From Clostridium sp. (GTDB lineage Bacteria > Bacillota > Clostridia > Clostridiales > Clostridiaceae): a stretch of DNA of 64,000 nt. A program made the translations under genes and the position numbers. A model generated the notes under the pieces. That model was not told the DNA's origin, searched no databases, and saw only the letters and a list, made by a program, of their open reading frames with translations. Location of the stretch: assembly GCF_018372875.1 (NCBI RefSeq), contig NZ_JAHAIF010000001.1, forward strand, positions 67,868 through 131,867. The letters are read 5' to 3'. Below, piece by piece: positions 1 to 9,363 of the stretch; the first letter of the stretch is position 1; each line of letters begins with the position of its first letter.

Positions 1-345
1 AATAGTATTGGAATATTTTTTGAAGAGGTTGGAAACCAATTGTTGAGGACAATTGCAAAAAGAGACAATGGTTGTGATGAACTGTGCTCTGTTATACCTC
101 AAATAGGCGATAGTATTATAAATGATTTTAACAGTTTAAAAGAAAGAATTGAAAAGTATAGTTGTAAACTAAATTTTAATGAAGAAGATATAGAAGATAT
201 TTATATTAATCATTTAAACAGCGATATTTTAAAGTTATATAAATATTTAACTAAGGAATGGATAGTTTATATGAAATATATTGAAAAAGAATATCCATTC
301 CTATATAGCTTTGATTTAAAGAACATTCCTTTTAAGCAATGTTAG
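1..345 (+). CDS. 3' part of an unrecognised protein (N-terminus outside the window)
   Basis: The reading frame is open from the first base of the window to a TAG at 343-345, so the start lies upstream; an internal TTG at 40 is not needed as a start. The visible 114 residues are hydrophilic and mostly helical, rich in Glu, Lys, Asn and Ile, with four cysteines and no membrane segment or motif I can name. The stop overlaps the stop of the convergent patatin gene by a few bases. I do not recognise the family. It could be the cytoplasmic C-terminal part of a larger protein. Confidence 0.6.
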   Translation, partial: NSIGIFFEEVGNQLLRTIAKRDNGCDELCSVIPQIGDSIINDFNSLKERIEKYSCKLNFNEEDIEDIYINHLNSDILKLYKYLTKEWIVYMKYIEKEYPFLYSFDLKNIPFKQC

Positions 346-1184
346 TTAAATAATTCTTTAATTTTATCAAGATTTTCTATAGCCATTTTATAGCCGTTAT
401 TATATCCCTCTCTTAATTTATTAACATCTTTTTCGAAGCTTTCAATAGATTGTTCTAAGGTAGGTCTTATGATTACGGCTTTTCCTTGAGCTTCTAATTC
501 CTCACAAAAACGAATAGTTTCATTATAATGATTATGTCTAGTTAATAAGGGTTCTTTTAAATTTGGATATTTCTTTCTAAATAGCTTTGAAACTATTATA
601 TTTCCCTTACTAAGGTTTTTTCTATATTCTTTTGGTCTTGTAAGTACTATTAAATGTTTTTCATTGCCATCATCAATAGCTTTCCTTATGGGAACAGGGT
701 CACATATACCCCCATCATAGTAATAACTATTATTAATTTTAATTGCAGGAAAGAATAATGGAATAGCACAAGTAGCCCTTAAAATTGAACATTTATCATC
801 TAATTCTTTTCCATCAAAGTATTCAGTCTTACCAGTTATAGCATTGGTAACACCAACTAATACTTTTCCTTCATATTTTTGATAAGTTTCCATATCAAAA
901 GGAGATAGTTTATTTGGAATTTCTCCATAAACAAAATCTAGTCCAAAAAGGCTTTTACATTTTAGAAAATTTCTTAGTCCCAAATATCGCTTATCATTTC
1001 TATATGTCATAAGTATATCAAGGTTTCTTTTCTTTTGTTTTGATATATATGATACCCCATTTGTAATACCAGCAGAAACCCCTATGCAATAAGGAAACAT
1101 AATATTATTATCTAATAAAGCGTCCATTACTCCTGCGCTAAATATAGGTCTAAAGGTACCACCTTCCAAAATTAAACTTGGCAT
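342..1184 (-). CDS. Patatin-like phospholipase family protein (YjjU-type)
   Basis: A 280-residue serine acylhydrolase of the patatin family. The N-terminus has the glycine-rich oxyanion stretch LILEGGTFR, followed by the nucleophile elbow GVSAG near residue 38 and the catalytic aspartate in YYDGGICDPVPI near residue 158. This Ser/Asp dyad is diagnostic for patatins. There is no signal peptide or membrane segment, so it is probably cytoplasmic and acts on phospholipid or lysophospholipid; the real substrate cannot be read from sequence. The ATG follows a perfect AAGGAGGAG site. It is a single gene, convergent with the fragment at the window start. Confidence 0.85.
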   Translation of the reverse strand: MPSLILEGGTFRPIFSAGVMDALLDNNIMFPYCIGVSAGITNGVSYISKQKKRNLDILMTYRNDKRYLGLRNFLKCKSLFGLDFVYGEIPNKLSPFDMETYQKYEGKVLVGVTNAITGKTEYFDGKELDDKCSILRATCAIPLFFPAIKINNSYYYDGGICDPVPIRKAIDDGNEKHLIVLTRPKEYRKNLSKGNIIVSKLFRKKYPNLKEPLLTRHNHYNETIRFCEELEAQGKAVIIRPTLEQSIESFEKDVNKLREGYNNGYKMAIENLDKIKELFN

Positions 1185-1266
1185 AACTCCTCCTTAAGTG
1201 TAAAAAAATTCAATACAGGAATTATATACTTTTTTTTACATCAAATCAATGTGTGAGCAAAATAAA

Positions 1267-1291
1267 AGCTATCTAGGTAAACTAGATAGCT
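1267..1291 (-). terminator. Intrinsic terminator of the CBM9-like gene
   Basis: A perfect 10-bp stem (AGCTATCTAG / CTAGATAGCT) with a 5-base loop. On the minus strand it is followed by TTTTATTTTG. It lies 7 bases past the stop of the gene at 1298-1936. Confidence 0.8.
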
Positions 1292-1297
1292 GTAAAA

Positions 1298-1936
1298 TTA
1301 TTCAAAAACTATTTCCTTAAAGAATTGAGGTACATGGAATGCAGGTTCTGGAACTGTGATTTCTGCCCATGTTCCAAAGTGAGGAGTAGTTGTTTTGTCT
1401 CCACACTTAGTAAAGTTTCCTTTTATAACTTTACCTGATTTAGCTTCAAAACTTGGGAAAAAGGCCTTTATAAAATCAAAAGGTATTTTATATTCTATAG
1501 TCCAAGGTTTAAAGTTATCAAAGTCGTTAATGTTTTCATCATTAACATCTGCTTTTATTTCAAAATAATTAGGATTTATATAATCCATACAATGTCTTAC
1601 TGGTGGTTTGTGGTCTAATTGAAGTAAAAGGTTCCCCCTAGCAGTTATTTCAAAGTTAAAATATCTTTTATCCTTTTCAGGTTCAGGTAAGAAAAAGAAT
1701 TCTACACAGCTATCATGCCATGAAGGTCCATTAAATTCTTTAACTTCAATTCTAACTTTTTCTTCACAAGAGGTAAATTTTACTCTTATTTCTTCATTTG
1801 TGTAACAAAGTTGAACTTTTGTTTTAGGCATATATCCAGTAGTGTCCCATGGATAATTATTAATATTGATAGCTTCAATATTATCCCAAGTGCTCGGCTC
1901 AAATTTTTCTGAATTAACCTTTTTTATAACGTACAT
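1298..1936 (-). CDS. Carbohydrate-binding family 9-like (CBM9-type) protein
   Basis: A 212-residue single-domain beta-sandwich protein resembling the CBM9-like family. It has an early aromatic WDTTGYMPKT strand, a VRIEVKEFNGPSWHDSCVEFFF strand pair and a C-terminal hydrophobic strand. There is no signal peptide or lipobox, so it appears cytoplasmic, although the fold is usually carbohydrate binding. The ATG follows AGGGGGATT. It has its own terminator and is probably monocistronic. Two proteins in the exosortase locus at the other end of the window carry related-looking domains with an Asp-Gly-x-Phe/Ile-x-Asp-Trp motif, but this protein lacks that motif. Confidence 0.7.
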   Translation of the reverse strand: MYVIKKVNSEKFEPSTWDNIEAININNYPWDTTGYMPKTKVQLCYTNEEIRVKFTSCEEKVRIEVKEFNGPSWHDSCVEFFFLPEPEKDKRYFNFEITARGNLLLQLDHKPPVRHCMDYINPNYFEIKADVNDENINDFDNFKPWTIEYKIPFDFIKAFFPSFEAKSGKVIKGNFTKCGDKTTTPHFGTWAEITVPEPAFHVPQFFKEIVFE

Positions 1937-2043
1937 AAAAACAATCCCCCTAAAAACACCAAAATAAAATTGTATTATAAGGAAATTATACCAATAAAAT
2001 AAATATAATAATAGTGTTTATGTAAAGCTAGGTTAATTAATTG

Positions 2044-2106
2044 GTTAATAGTGAACAGTTAAATCAATATTTAGGGAACAATATATTTAAACAATTCACT
2101 ATTAAC
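2044..2106. repeat. 12-bp inverted repeat between ade and the CBM9-like gene
   Basis: GTTAATAGTGAA at 2044-2055 is exactly inverted at 2095-2106, and the pairing can extend inward with small bulges. It lies just past the ade stop and has no T-tract, so it could be a weak terminator or mRNA 3' stabiliser for ade, or a remnant of a dispersed palindrome. Confidence 0.55.
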
Positions 2107-2113
2107 ACAAATC

Positions 2114-3841
2114 TTATTGGGCTATATCTATAAAATCAAATTTCTTAACATCAAATATTCCTTTATCAGTAATCTTTATATCTGGAATTACAGGTAAAGA
2201 TAAAAATGATAGAGTTAAGAATGGGTTGAAGTTTATTGTTGGAGCTATCTTTTTTATAGAATTATGAAGTTCTTCTAAATCATTCATTATTGAATTAATA
2301 GGTCGGTTAGTAATTAACCCGCCAATTTCTAGCTTTATAGAAGAAAGTACTTTACCATCTTTAACAACAATAATTCCTCCACCAATTTCGTTTAGTTTTT
2401 CAATTGCAAATAGCATGTCTGAATCATTTGTTCCAACTACTATTAAGTTGTGAGAATCATGAGCTATAGTAGTTGCAATAGCTCCACTTTTTAATTCCAT
2501 TCCATTAATAATTCCAAGTCCTATATTTCCAGTTCCTTTATGACGCTCTATAACAGCAACTTTAAGTAGGTCTTTTTCTATATCAGGAATAAATTTATCA
2601 CTTAGAGAAGAAATTTCTTCTCTTAAATGTATTGTTTCTAGCTTGTTTGGAATTACTTTAATTACATTAATAATGGATTTGTTATATAGTGTAATATCTA
2701 GCTTATCCTTTGAAAGATACTTTATATTTAAACTATTTTTTGTTTCAATTTTAGGTGTAGGTATATTATTTTCAACAAGGATACCATTATCTACAACAAG
2801 TTGTCCATCTTTATAAACTGATTGAATTTGGAAGTTTTCTAAATTGTTAAGAATAATAAAATCTGCTTTATAGCCAGGAGCAATAGCACCTAAGTCATTA
2901 AGTTTATAACATTCAGCAGAATTTAATGATGCTATCTGAATAGCTGTTTCTGGATTTAAACCTGTCTTTATGGCATATCTAATAGAATTATCAATAGAAC
3001 CGTTTAATATTAAGTCGTCTATGTGTCGATCATCAGTGCAGAAGCAAAGTCTTCTGCTATTTTTTATTGAAGCAACCTTTATTAATTCCTTTAAATTTTT
3101 AGCTACAGTACCTTCGCGAATTAGTACATACATTCCACGTCTAATTCTATCAATTACTTCTTCTTTTAGATGACATTCATGATCAGTTCTTATATTTGCA
3201 GTACAATAAGCATTAAGAGTTTCTATATTTAATCCAGCACCGTGTCCATCTATTCTAAGGTTAAGATTTTTTGCATCACATATTTTATTAATCATATCTT
3301 CTTCACAATTAACTACAGAAGGGAAGTCCATAACTTCTGCTAATCCTAATACTCGAGCATTAGAATAGAGTTTAGATAGATCCTTACTTGTTAAAATTGC
3401 ACCTGAATTTTCAAAAGAAGTTGCAGGTACACAAGAAGGAAGCATAAAGAAAAAATTAAAGGGAAGTCCTTCACTTAGTTCTAGCATAAGTTTTATACCA
3501 TCTAATCCAAGGACGTTGGCTATTTCATGGGGATCAGCAATTAATGAAGTTACACCATGAAGAAGAGCAGCTTTGCAATATTCAGCTGGAGTGGTTAGGG
3601 AAGATTCAATATGAGCATGAGCATCTATTAAACCAGGGCATATATACTTTCCTGTACCATCGATAATTTCATTTCCATGGTAGTTTCCAATTCCAACAAT
3701 ATACCCATTTTTAATCCCTACATCTGAAATGAAGGTTTCTTGTCCAAAGACATCAATTATAGATATGTTTTTTATTACTAAATCACAAGGGATACTTTTA
3801 TTTGCCCCCTTTATTTGTTCAATAAAATTAAATTTATTCAT
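2114..3841 (-). CDS. ade: Adenine deaminase
   Basis: A 575-residue amidohydrolase converting adenine to hypoxanthine plus ammonia in purine salvage. The metal-binding HAHIESS motif lies near residue 77, with further ligands in RTDHECH and the CTDDRH segment. A C-terminal region with the family's HDSHNLIVVG motif is also present. The length matches Bacillus AdeC. A GTG at 3850 would add three residues, but it falls inside the ribosome site AGAGGTGG, so the ATG at 3841 is the better start. A purine-class aptamer precedes the gene, which fits control by purine level. Confidence 0.95.
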   Translation of the reverse strand: MNKFNFIEQIKGANKSIPCDLVIKNISIIDVFGQETFISDVGIKNGYIVGIGNYHGNEIIDGTGKYICPGLIDAHAHIESSLTTPAEYCKAALLHGVTSLIADPHEIANVLGLDGIKLMLELSEGLPFNFFFMLPSCVPATSFENSGAILTSKDLSKLYSNARVLGLAEVMDFPSVVNCEEDMINKICDAKNLNLRIDGHGAGLNIETLNAYCTANIRTDHECHLKEEVIDRIRRGMYVLIREGTVAKNLKELIKVASIKNSRRLCFCTDDRHIDDLILNGSIDNSIRYAIKTGLNPETAIQIASLNSAECYKLNDLGAIAPGYKADFIILNNLENFQIQSVYKDGQLVVDNGILVENNIPTPKIETKNSLNIKYLSKDKLDITLYNKSIINVIKVIPNKLETIHLREEISSLSDKFIPDIEKDLLKVAVIERHKGTGNIGLGIINGMELKSGAIATTIAHDSHNLIVVGTNDSDMLFAIEKLNEIGGGIIVVKDGKVLSSIKLEIGGLITNRPINSIMNDLEELHNSIKKIAPTINFNPFLTLSFLSLPVIPDIKITDKGIFDVKKFDFIDIAQ

Positions 3842-3888
3842 ATAATCCACCTCTATTAATTTTATTCAACCCATGAGGCATATATACT

Positions 3889-3964
3889 TAATTAGCCTAG
3901 TAATACTATTTACGGTAGTATTGTAGATACGCTCAAACCATATTATTGAGCTTATAGGTTGATA
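3889..3964 (-). promoter_or_regulatory. Purine riboswitch aptamer (guanine-class signature) upstream of ade
   Basis: Read on the minus strand, the conserved purine aptamer core is complete. It has a P2 hairpin with loop ATAATATGG closed by GCTC/GAGC, then J2/3 GTATCTAC. The P3 stem AATACTA/TAGTATT carries loop CCGTAAA, and J3/1 is ACTA before a short P1 (CCTA/TAGG). The specificity position is C (ACTA, as in guanine aptamers), not U as in adenine aptamers. There is no T-tract terminator afterwards. A GCCTC element between aptamer and gene can pair with the GAGG of the ade ribosome site, or alternatively with AGGC at the 3' side of P1, so translational control is plausible. Confidence 0.82.
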
Positions 3965-4016
3965 TTGTGTCTCATTATAATTATAGAGATGGATTGTGTC
4001 AAAGGTAAAATTATAC

Positions 4017-5039
4017 TTATATTAGTTTAATGCAAACAGGGGATGGTACCTCTATGCTTCCAACATGATTAATTAATCTACCAGTATCTTCGGAAATTTC
4101 AAAAATAACCAAAGAAGAGGAGTCTTGATTTGTAATAAGTATGTATTTACCATCTTCACTTATAGCAAAATCTCTAGGGCAGGATCCAAAGGTAGGCTTA
4201 TGCTCTACCAATGATAAGGCTCCTGTTGCATTATCTATTTTAAAGCAAGCTATTGAGTTATTTCCTCTATCTGAAGTATAAATAAATTTGCCATTTGGAT
4301 GAATATGTATAGCAGCTCCAGATTTTACACCAGTATATTTGTTTGGCAGTGTTGAAAGTATATTTATTAGCATTAAATGCCCCTTATTATATTGAAATGA
4401 GGCTATTTCAGAAGATAATTCAGTTAATACATAGACGAATTTACCATTTGGGTGAAAGGCTAAATGTCTAGGGCCACAACCTTTACTAAATTTTACTCTT
4501 AAGTCTTCTCTTTCAATAAAATTATTTTCTTTAACCTCATAAAGATTAATATAATCTTGCCCTAGGTCTATTGTTAAAAGAAAGTTTTCTTCTAGGTCAA
4601 GGTCAGCATAATGAATATGAGGGGTATTATTGGTGTGAGTTAATGTCTTTATTGGTTTGCCTATTCTGTGGCCATCTTCAATTGGATAAACATTAACTTT
4701 ATTATGGTGATAGTTTGCAGTAAAAATTAAGCCTTGTTTATTAGAAAAGTTAATATAGCAAGGTGGATTTTCTGTTTCAAGAACAGAATTTATTCTTTCA
4801 AGAGATAGGTTTTCTTTTATTCTGAAAGAAGTTACTCCTCCTAAATCATTATCTTTAGAGGCTGAATATAAAATATTATTTTCTTTATCTATAGCTAGAT
4901 AGGATGGTTTTTCTATTTCATAAGCTAAAGCGTTTGTCTTAAAGACTTTGTTTTCACAATCAAATTCAAAGTTATAGATTCCTCTACTGTTCTTATTTGT
5001 ATAAGTTCCAATAAAACCTTTTAAAAGAGTTTTATCCAT
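4017..5039 (-). CDS. Lactonase family protein (6-phosphogluconolactonase-type beta-propeller)
   Basis: A 340-residue protein built of repeated beta-propeller blades, starting with FIGTYTNKNSRGIY and carrying the family's repeated HPNGKFVYV / HPNGKFIYTSDRGNNS segments around residues 190 and 240. This is the YbhE/Pgl-type lactonase fold and may hydrolyse 6-phosphogluconolactone or another sugar lactone. There is no signal peptide. An upstream ATG at 5063 lies before the ribosome site; GGAGGTGATT precedes the ATG at 5039, so that start was chosen. Monocistronic. Confidence 0.82.
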   Translation of the reverse strand: MDKTLLKGFIGTYTNKNSRGIYNFEFDCENKVFKTNALAYEIEKPSYLAIDKENNILYSASKDNDLGGVTSFRIKENLSLERINSVLETENPPCYINFSNKQGLIFTANYHHNKVNVYPIEDGHRIGKPIKTLTHTNNTPHIHYADLDLEENFLLTIDLGQDYINLYEVKENNFIEREDLRVKFSKGCGPRHLAFHPNGKFVYVLTELSSEIASFQYNKGHLMLINILSTLPNKYTGVKSGAAIHIHPNGKFIYTSDRGNNSIACFKIDNATGALSLVEHKPTFGSCPRDFAISEDGKYILITNQDSSSLVIFEISEDTGRLINHVGSIEVPSPVCIKLI

Positions 5040-5170
5040 ACAATCACCTCCAAATATTTCCATACAATTATATCATAAAAGGAAAAAATTTGTATAACCA
5101 CTTCTTGGAATATATAATAGTTTTATGGTGGTAGTAATTATATCAAAGAAATAAAAAGGGGGATGACGTT

Positions 5171-6094
5171 ATGCCATTAAAAATTAATAGGGAGTTACCA
5201 GCTTACAAAGTATTAAGTGGGGAAAATATATTTGTAATGAATGATGAAAGGGCAGAAACGCAAGATATAAGACCTTTAAGAATAGCAATTTTAAATTTAA
5301 TGCCTAAGAAAATTCAGGCTGAGAATCAATTGTTAAGATATTTATCCAATACTCCATTACAAGTGGAAATTAAGTTGCTACAAACTAAAAGTTATACATC
5401 TCATAATACGCCATTAGATCATTTAAATAAGTTCTATAGCTATTTTGAAGAGGTTGCAAATGAGAAGTTTGATGGATTAATAATTACAGGTGCACCTGTT
5501 GAACAAATGGAATTTGAAGAGGTTGCATATTGGGATGAATTAAAGGAAATAATGGAGTGGAGTAAAAGTAATGTTTATTCGACCTTACACATATGTTGGG
5601 GAGCTCAAGCTGGGTTGTATTACCATTATAGAGTGCCAAAGTATCAATTAGGAAATAAGATGTTTGGGGTTTTTGCTCATAGAGTGCTAAAGGAAAATGT
5701 TGAATTAACGAGGGGACTTGATGATACCTTTTTTGCACCACATTCAAGACATACAGAAATAAAGAGTAAGGATATAGAAAAGGTTAAGGAATTAGAAATA
5801 CTTTCAGAATCTGATGATGCAGGAGTATTTATTGTTTCTACAAGTGACTACAGAAAGGTATTTATTACAGGACATTTAGAGTATGATAGAGAAACCCTAA
5901 AAGATGAATACTTTAGAGATAAAGAAAAGGGCTTAGAAATTTGTATTCCTGAAAATTATTTTCCAAATGATGATACAACTTTAGAGCCAGTTATGTCTTG
6001 GAGGGGGAGTGCACACATAGTATTTGCCAATTGGTTAAATTATTGTGTATATCAAAACACACCATTTAATATTAATGATATTAGAAATGATTAA
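5171..6094 (+). CDS. metA: Homoserine O-acyltransferase, predicted acetyl-CoA type
   Basis: A 307-residue MetA family protein that acylates homoserine in the first committed step of methionine synthesis. The catalytic Cys142 is in HICWGAQAG, and His235 and Glu237 are in ITGHLEYD. Residue 111 is Glu (GAPVEQMEF). In the family, Gly at this position gives succinyl-CoA use and Glu gives acetyl-CoA use, so acetylation is predicted. The start follows AAAGGGGGATGACGTT. No S-box riboswitch is visible upstream. The phosphatase gene begins 12 bases later, so the two may be co-transcribed. Confidence 0.93.
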   Translation: MPLKINRELPAYKVLSGENIFVMNDERAETQDIRPLRIAILNLMPKKIQAENQLLRYLSNTPLQVEIKLLQTKSYTSHNTPLDHLNKFYSYFEEVANEKFDGLIITGAPVEQMEFEEVAYWDELKEIMEWSKSNVYSTLHICWGAQAGLYYHYRVPKYQLGNKMFGVFAHRVLKENVELTRGLDDTFFAPHSRHTEIKSKDIEKVKELEILSESDDAGVFIVSTSDYRKVFITGHLEYDRETLKDEYFRDKEKGLEICIPENYFPNDDTTLEPVMSWRGSAHIVFANWLNYCVYQNTPFNINDIRND

Positions 6095-6106
6095 AAAGGA
6101 ATAATT

Positions 6107-7108
6107 ATGAAGTATTTTGAAGAGGTAAAGTGCATACGATTAGCTGATAATAAATTAAAAATAACATGGGAAGAACCTAAAAATTCGGTTGTAAAAATAT
6201 ATTTAGAAAATGATGATGAGGAATTATTAATAGAAAGAATTGAGAATAGTAATGAAGTTATATTTATAGATCCAGATAATAAAAGGAGATCATTATTTCG
6301 TTTAAAATCTGATGGATATAACTCTGAATTAGTTGGAGAAGCAATACTTCCCTTTATAGGAGTGCATCATTTTAGAGATATAGGTGGATATAGAACTAGG
6401 GATGGTAGAAGAGTTAAATGGAACACATTTTATAGGTCAGATAAATTATCAGATTTAACAGAAGAAGATATTGAATATTTTAAGGCTTTAGGTATAAAAA
6501 CAATTTTAGATTTAAGGTCTAAGGGAGAGGTGCTATCTTCACCTGATCCTAATATTGAAGGTGTTAAATATATAAATATTTCTGGTATGTCAGAGTTAGA
6601 TAATAATAAGGGAAACTTTGATATGGTATCTATTTTTAATCAAAATTATTTAGAGAATTTTGATGGAAAGAAATTTCTTATGGATGGATATAGAAGTGCA
6701 GTTTTTAATAATCTTGCCTATAAGGAATTAATAGATTGTATGGAAAATGAAGAAAGGATGCCTATTTTATTTCATTGCACTGCTGGAAAAGATAGGACTG
6801 GATTTGCGTCTGCACTTATCTTATTAATTCTTGGAGTTCCAGAAGAAACAGTAATTAAGGATTATTTACTAAGTAATGAATATAGAAAGAGTAAAAATGA
6901 AGAAATAATTAAATCTATAAAAAAGATATCTAATAATCCTAAACATTTTGAGCTATTAAATATGATGCTAGAAGTAAGAAGAGAATATATAGAAGCATCC
7001 TTTAAAGAAATAAGGGATAAATATGAAAACATAGATAAGTATTTAGAGATAGAATATGGGTTAAGTAAAACTAAGAGAAGAGAATTAAAGAAAAGATATC
7101 TTTATTAG
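6107..7108 (+). CDS. Tyrosine/serine protein phosphatase (IphP-like)
   Basis: A 333-residue protein. Residues 1-85 form a beta-rich N-terminal domain (fibronectin-III-like by pattern). The remainder is a Y_phosphatase3 domain starting at HHFRDIGGYRTRDGR. The active-site loop HCTAGKDRTG holds the nucleophile Cys224 and Arg230, the CX5R signature of dual-specificity or tyrosine phosphatases. An aspartate-rich loop FYRSDKLSDLT is also typical. There is no signal peptide. Clostridial homologues are often annotated as tyrosine-protein phosphatase; substrates are unknown. It lies 12 bases downstream of metA. Confidence 0.88.
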   Translation: MKYFEEVKCIRLADNKLKITWEEPKNSVVKIYLENDDEELLIERIENSNEVIFIDPDNKRRSLFRLKSDGYNSELVGEAILPFIGVHHFRDIGGYRTRDGRRVKWNTFYRSDKLSDLTEEDIEYFKALGIKTILDLRSKGEVLSSPDPNIEGVKYINISGMSELDNNKGNFDMVSIFNQNYLENFDGKKFLMDGYRSAVFNNLAYKELIDCMENEERMPILFHCTAGKDRTGFASALILLILGVPEETVIKDYLLSNEYRKSKNEEIIKSIKKISNNPKHFELLNMMLEVRREYIEASFKEIRDKYENIDKYLEIEYGLSKTKRRELKKRYLY

Positions 7109-7134
7109 AATGTTATTACAATAAAGAATAAAAT

Positions 7135-7163
7135 TTGACAAATTTAAATAAAAATATTGTAAT
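7135..7163 (+). promoter_or_regulatory. Sigma-A-type promoter for the NSS transporter gene
   Basis: TTGACA at 7135-7140, a 17-base spacer and TGTAAT at 7158-7163. It lies about 60 bases before the GTG start of the transporter. Confidence 0.65.
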
Positions 7164-7220
7164 TACTCCGAATTTTAATATATAATTTTGAATTATACTA
7201 AAGAAAATGGAGTGGATTAC

Positions 7221-8573
7221 GTGGAACAGAAGAGAGAAAAATTTTCATCTAGTCTTACTGTGTTTTTTGCTACCTTAAGTTCAGCTGTAGGTTTAGGTAA
7301 TATATGGATGTTTCCATATGTTGTAGGTCAAAATGGAGGAGCAGCTTTTATAATTGTTTACTTAGGGTGTGTATTATTGATTGGTTTACCAACATTAATA
7401 AGCGAATTCGTAGTAGGTAGAGGAACAAGAAAAAATGTATGTGGAGCTATATCAAAAGTCACAAATAAGAGAAGATTTAAATCAATAGGATATATAGCAG
7501 TGCTATCAACATTTTGTATGCTATTTTTTTATACAGTAGTTGCAGGATGGGTGTATTCATATGTTTTTAAAGCCTTATTTGGTGTACTTAAAGGAGTTAC
7601 AGCAGAAGAGGCTGCACAAATTTTCAACAGTACAAGCTTAGGTCCTATTTCACCAATTATATGGCAACTTATAGTTTTAGTAGTTGCGGGTTCTATATTA
7701 GGTATGGGTGTTAAAAGTGGTATAGAAAAGTTAACCAAAGTACTTATGCCAATATTAATGGGATTATTAATACTATGTGTAGTAAGAAGTTTAACTCTTC
7801 CAGGTGCATATAGTGGTATAGAATTTTTATTAAAGCCTGATTTTTCTAAGGTAACAGTAGGTGTAATTTTATCAGCCTTAGGGCTAGCTTTCTTTAAGTT
7901 GTCTGTAGGTACAGGTACTATGGTAACATACGGTAGTTATTTTACTGAAGATAATGATTTAATAGGAACAGCAGGAAAGGTTGCTATAGCTGATACTGGA
8001 GTATCATTGCTTGCAGGACTTGCTATTTTTCCAGCAGTTTTTTCTTTTGGACTAGCTCCAACTGAAGGACCAGGATTATTATTTAATACAGTGCCATTAA
8101 TATTTGCAAAAATGCCAGGAGGAAGTATTTTATCAATAATCTTCTTTGGATTAACTGCTATGGCAGCAACTATGGCAACTATATCCTTATTAGAGGTTCT
8201 TATAGCTTTATTTACTGAAGAATTAAAGATTTCAAGAAAAAAATCTATAATAATAAATGTTTTAATAATTGCTTTAATAGGTTCACTAGCTGCATTATCA
8301 GCTAATCCAGATGGAGTTTTAGCCAATATAAAGATTTTTGGGTTTACAATATTTGATTCGTTAGACAAGTTTGTTTCTAATATATTATTACCTATAAATG
8401 GATTGCTAGTGATACTTCTTTTAGGATATGGACTATCAAAAGAATTTATAATAGAACAGTTAACTAATAAGGGAACATTAAAGAATCAAAAAATGGTTGC
8501 TTTGTTAATGTTTGTAATAAAGTGTGTTACACCTATTCTAATATTAATAGTATTTGTTAAAAGTTTCATTTAA
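7221..8573 (+). CDS. Sodium-dependent NSS (neurotransmitter:sodium symporter) family transporter
   Basis: A 450-residue integral membrane protein with about 11-12 hydrophobic helices. The N-terminal SSAVGLGNIWMFPYVVGQNGG is the sodium and substrate binding stretch of LeuT-type transporters, with the broken TM1. It probably imports an amino acid with sodium; which one cannot be decided from sequence. A TTG at 7188 opens the frame, but GGAGTGG lies just before the GTG at 7221, so the later start was chosen. It has its own promoter and terminator. Confidence 0.9.
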   Translation: MEQKREKFSSSLTVFFATLSSAVGLGNIWMFPYVVGQNGGAAFIIVYLGCVLLIGLPTLISEFVVGRGTRKNVCGAISKVTNKRRFKSIGYIAVLSTFCMLFFYTVVAGWVYSYVFKALFGVLKGVTAEEAAQIFNSTSLGPISPIIWQLIVLVVAGSILGMGVKSGIEKLTKVLMPILMGLLILCVVRSLTLPGAYSGIEFLLKPDFSKVTVGVILSALGLAFFKLSVGTGTMVTYGSYFTEDNDLIGTAGKVAIADTGVSLLAGLAIFPAVFSFGLAPTEGPGLLFNTVPLIFAKMPGGSILSIIFFGLTAMAATMATISLLEVLIALFTEELKISRKKSIIINVLIIALIGSLAALSANPDGVLANIKIFGFTIFDSLDKFVSNILLPINGLLVILLLGYGLSKEFIIEQLTNKGTLKNQKMVALLMFVIKCVTPILILIVFVKSFI

Positions 8574-8600
8574 TAAATGTGTAAAATATTGTATAATAAA

Positions 8601-8624
8601 GAAAAGTCCATGATAGGGCTTTTC
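8601..8624 (+). terminator. Terminator of the NSS transporter gene
   Basis: A stem (GAAAAGTCC / GGGCTTTTC) with a 6-base loop, followed by TTTATTTA. It separates the transporter from the two-component genes. Confidence 0.75.
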
Positions 8625-8661
8625 TTTATTTATGCTTTATTGTGGAAGTAGGAGAGATAAA

Positions 8662-9357
8662 ATGGGTTATAAGATATTAATTTGTGATGATGAAAAAGAA
8701 ATATTAGAATTAATAGAGCTATACCTAGGAAAAGAAGGGTATAGTGTTGTAAAAGCAAACGATGGACAAGAAGCCCTTGAAAAAGTAAAAAACGATACTG
8801 ATTTTGATTTGGCAATTGTAGATATAATGATGCCTCGTGTAGATGGGTATAAGGTGATTAAAGAGATAAGAAAACTATACAATATACCAATAATAATGCT
8901 ATCAGCCAAGAATCAAGATTCTGACAAAATATTGGGCTTGGATTTAGGTGCAGATGATTATATTACCAAACCATTTAATCCTTTAGAATTAGTAGCTAGG
9001 GTTAATGCTCAGATAAGAAGGGTATATAAATTAAGTGCAAAAGAGAATGATTCTCCTAAGATAGTTATAGGAGATATAGTATTAGATACATATAATGTAA
9101 AACTTATAGTTAGAGGAAAAGAAGTAGAAGTAACATCTATAGAGTATGGAATATTAAAGTACTTAATGGAGAACGCAGGAAGAATATTAACAAAAAATCA
9201 AATTTTTGAAGCAGTATGGAACGAAGCGTTCTTAAGTGGTGATAATACTATAATGGTGCATATTAGTAGACTTAGGGATAAGATAGAGGAAGATTCTAGA
9301 AGTCCTATATATTTAAAGACTGTTAGGGGTCTTGGATATAAGTTTGAAAAAAGGTAA
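8662..9357 (+). CDS. OmpR-family response regulator
   Basis: A 231-residue two-domain regulator. Residues 1-115 are a receiver domain with acidic residues at D9-D10, phospho-acceptor Asp54 in AIVDIMMP and the conserved Lys in MLSAK. Residues about 130-231 are a winged-helix DNA-binding domain (VTSIEYGILKYLMENAGR, IMVHISRLRDKIEE, TVRGLGYKFEK). The ATG at 8662 follows AGGAGA. A frame extension to 8632 would run into the terminator hairpin and has no ribosome site. The sensor kinase gene begins 6 bases later, so the pair is an operon. The stimulus is unknown. Confidence 0.93.
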   Translation: MGYKILICDDEKEILELIELYLGKEGYSVVKANDGQEALEKVKNDTDFDLAIVDIMMPRVDGYKVIKEIRKLYNIPIIMLSAKNQDSDKILGLDLGADDYITKPFNPLELVARVNAQIRRVYKLSAKENDSPKIVIGDIVLDTYNVKLIVRGKEVEVTSIEYGILKYLMENAGRILTKNQIFEAVWNEAFLSGDNTIMVHISRLRDKIEEDSRSPIYLKTVRGLGYKFEKR

Positions 9358-9363
9358 AGTACT

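Noticed and set aside
5040..5170. S-box (SAM) riboswitch upstream of metA
   Set aside because: The 130-base gap has neither the conserved SAM-aptamer segments nor a terminator.
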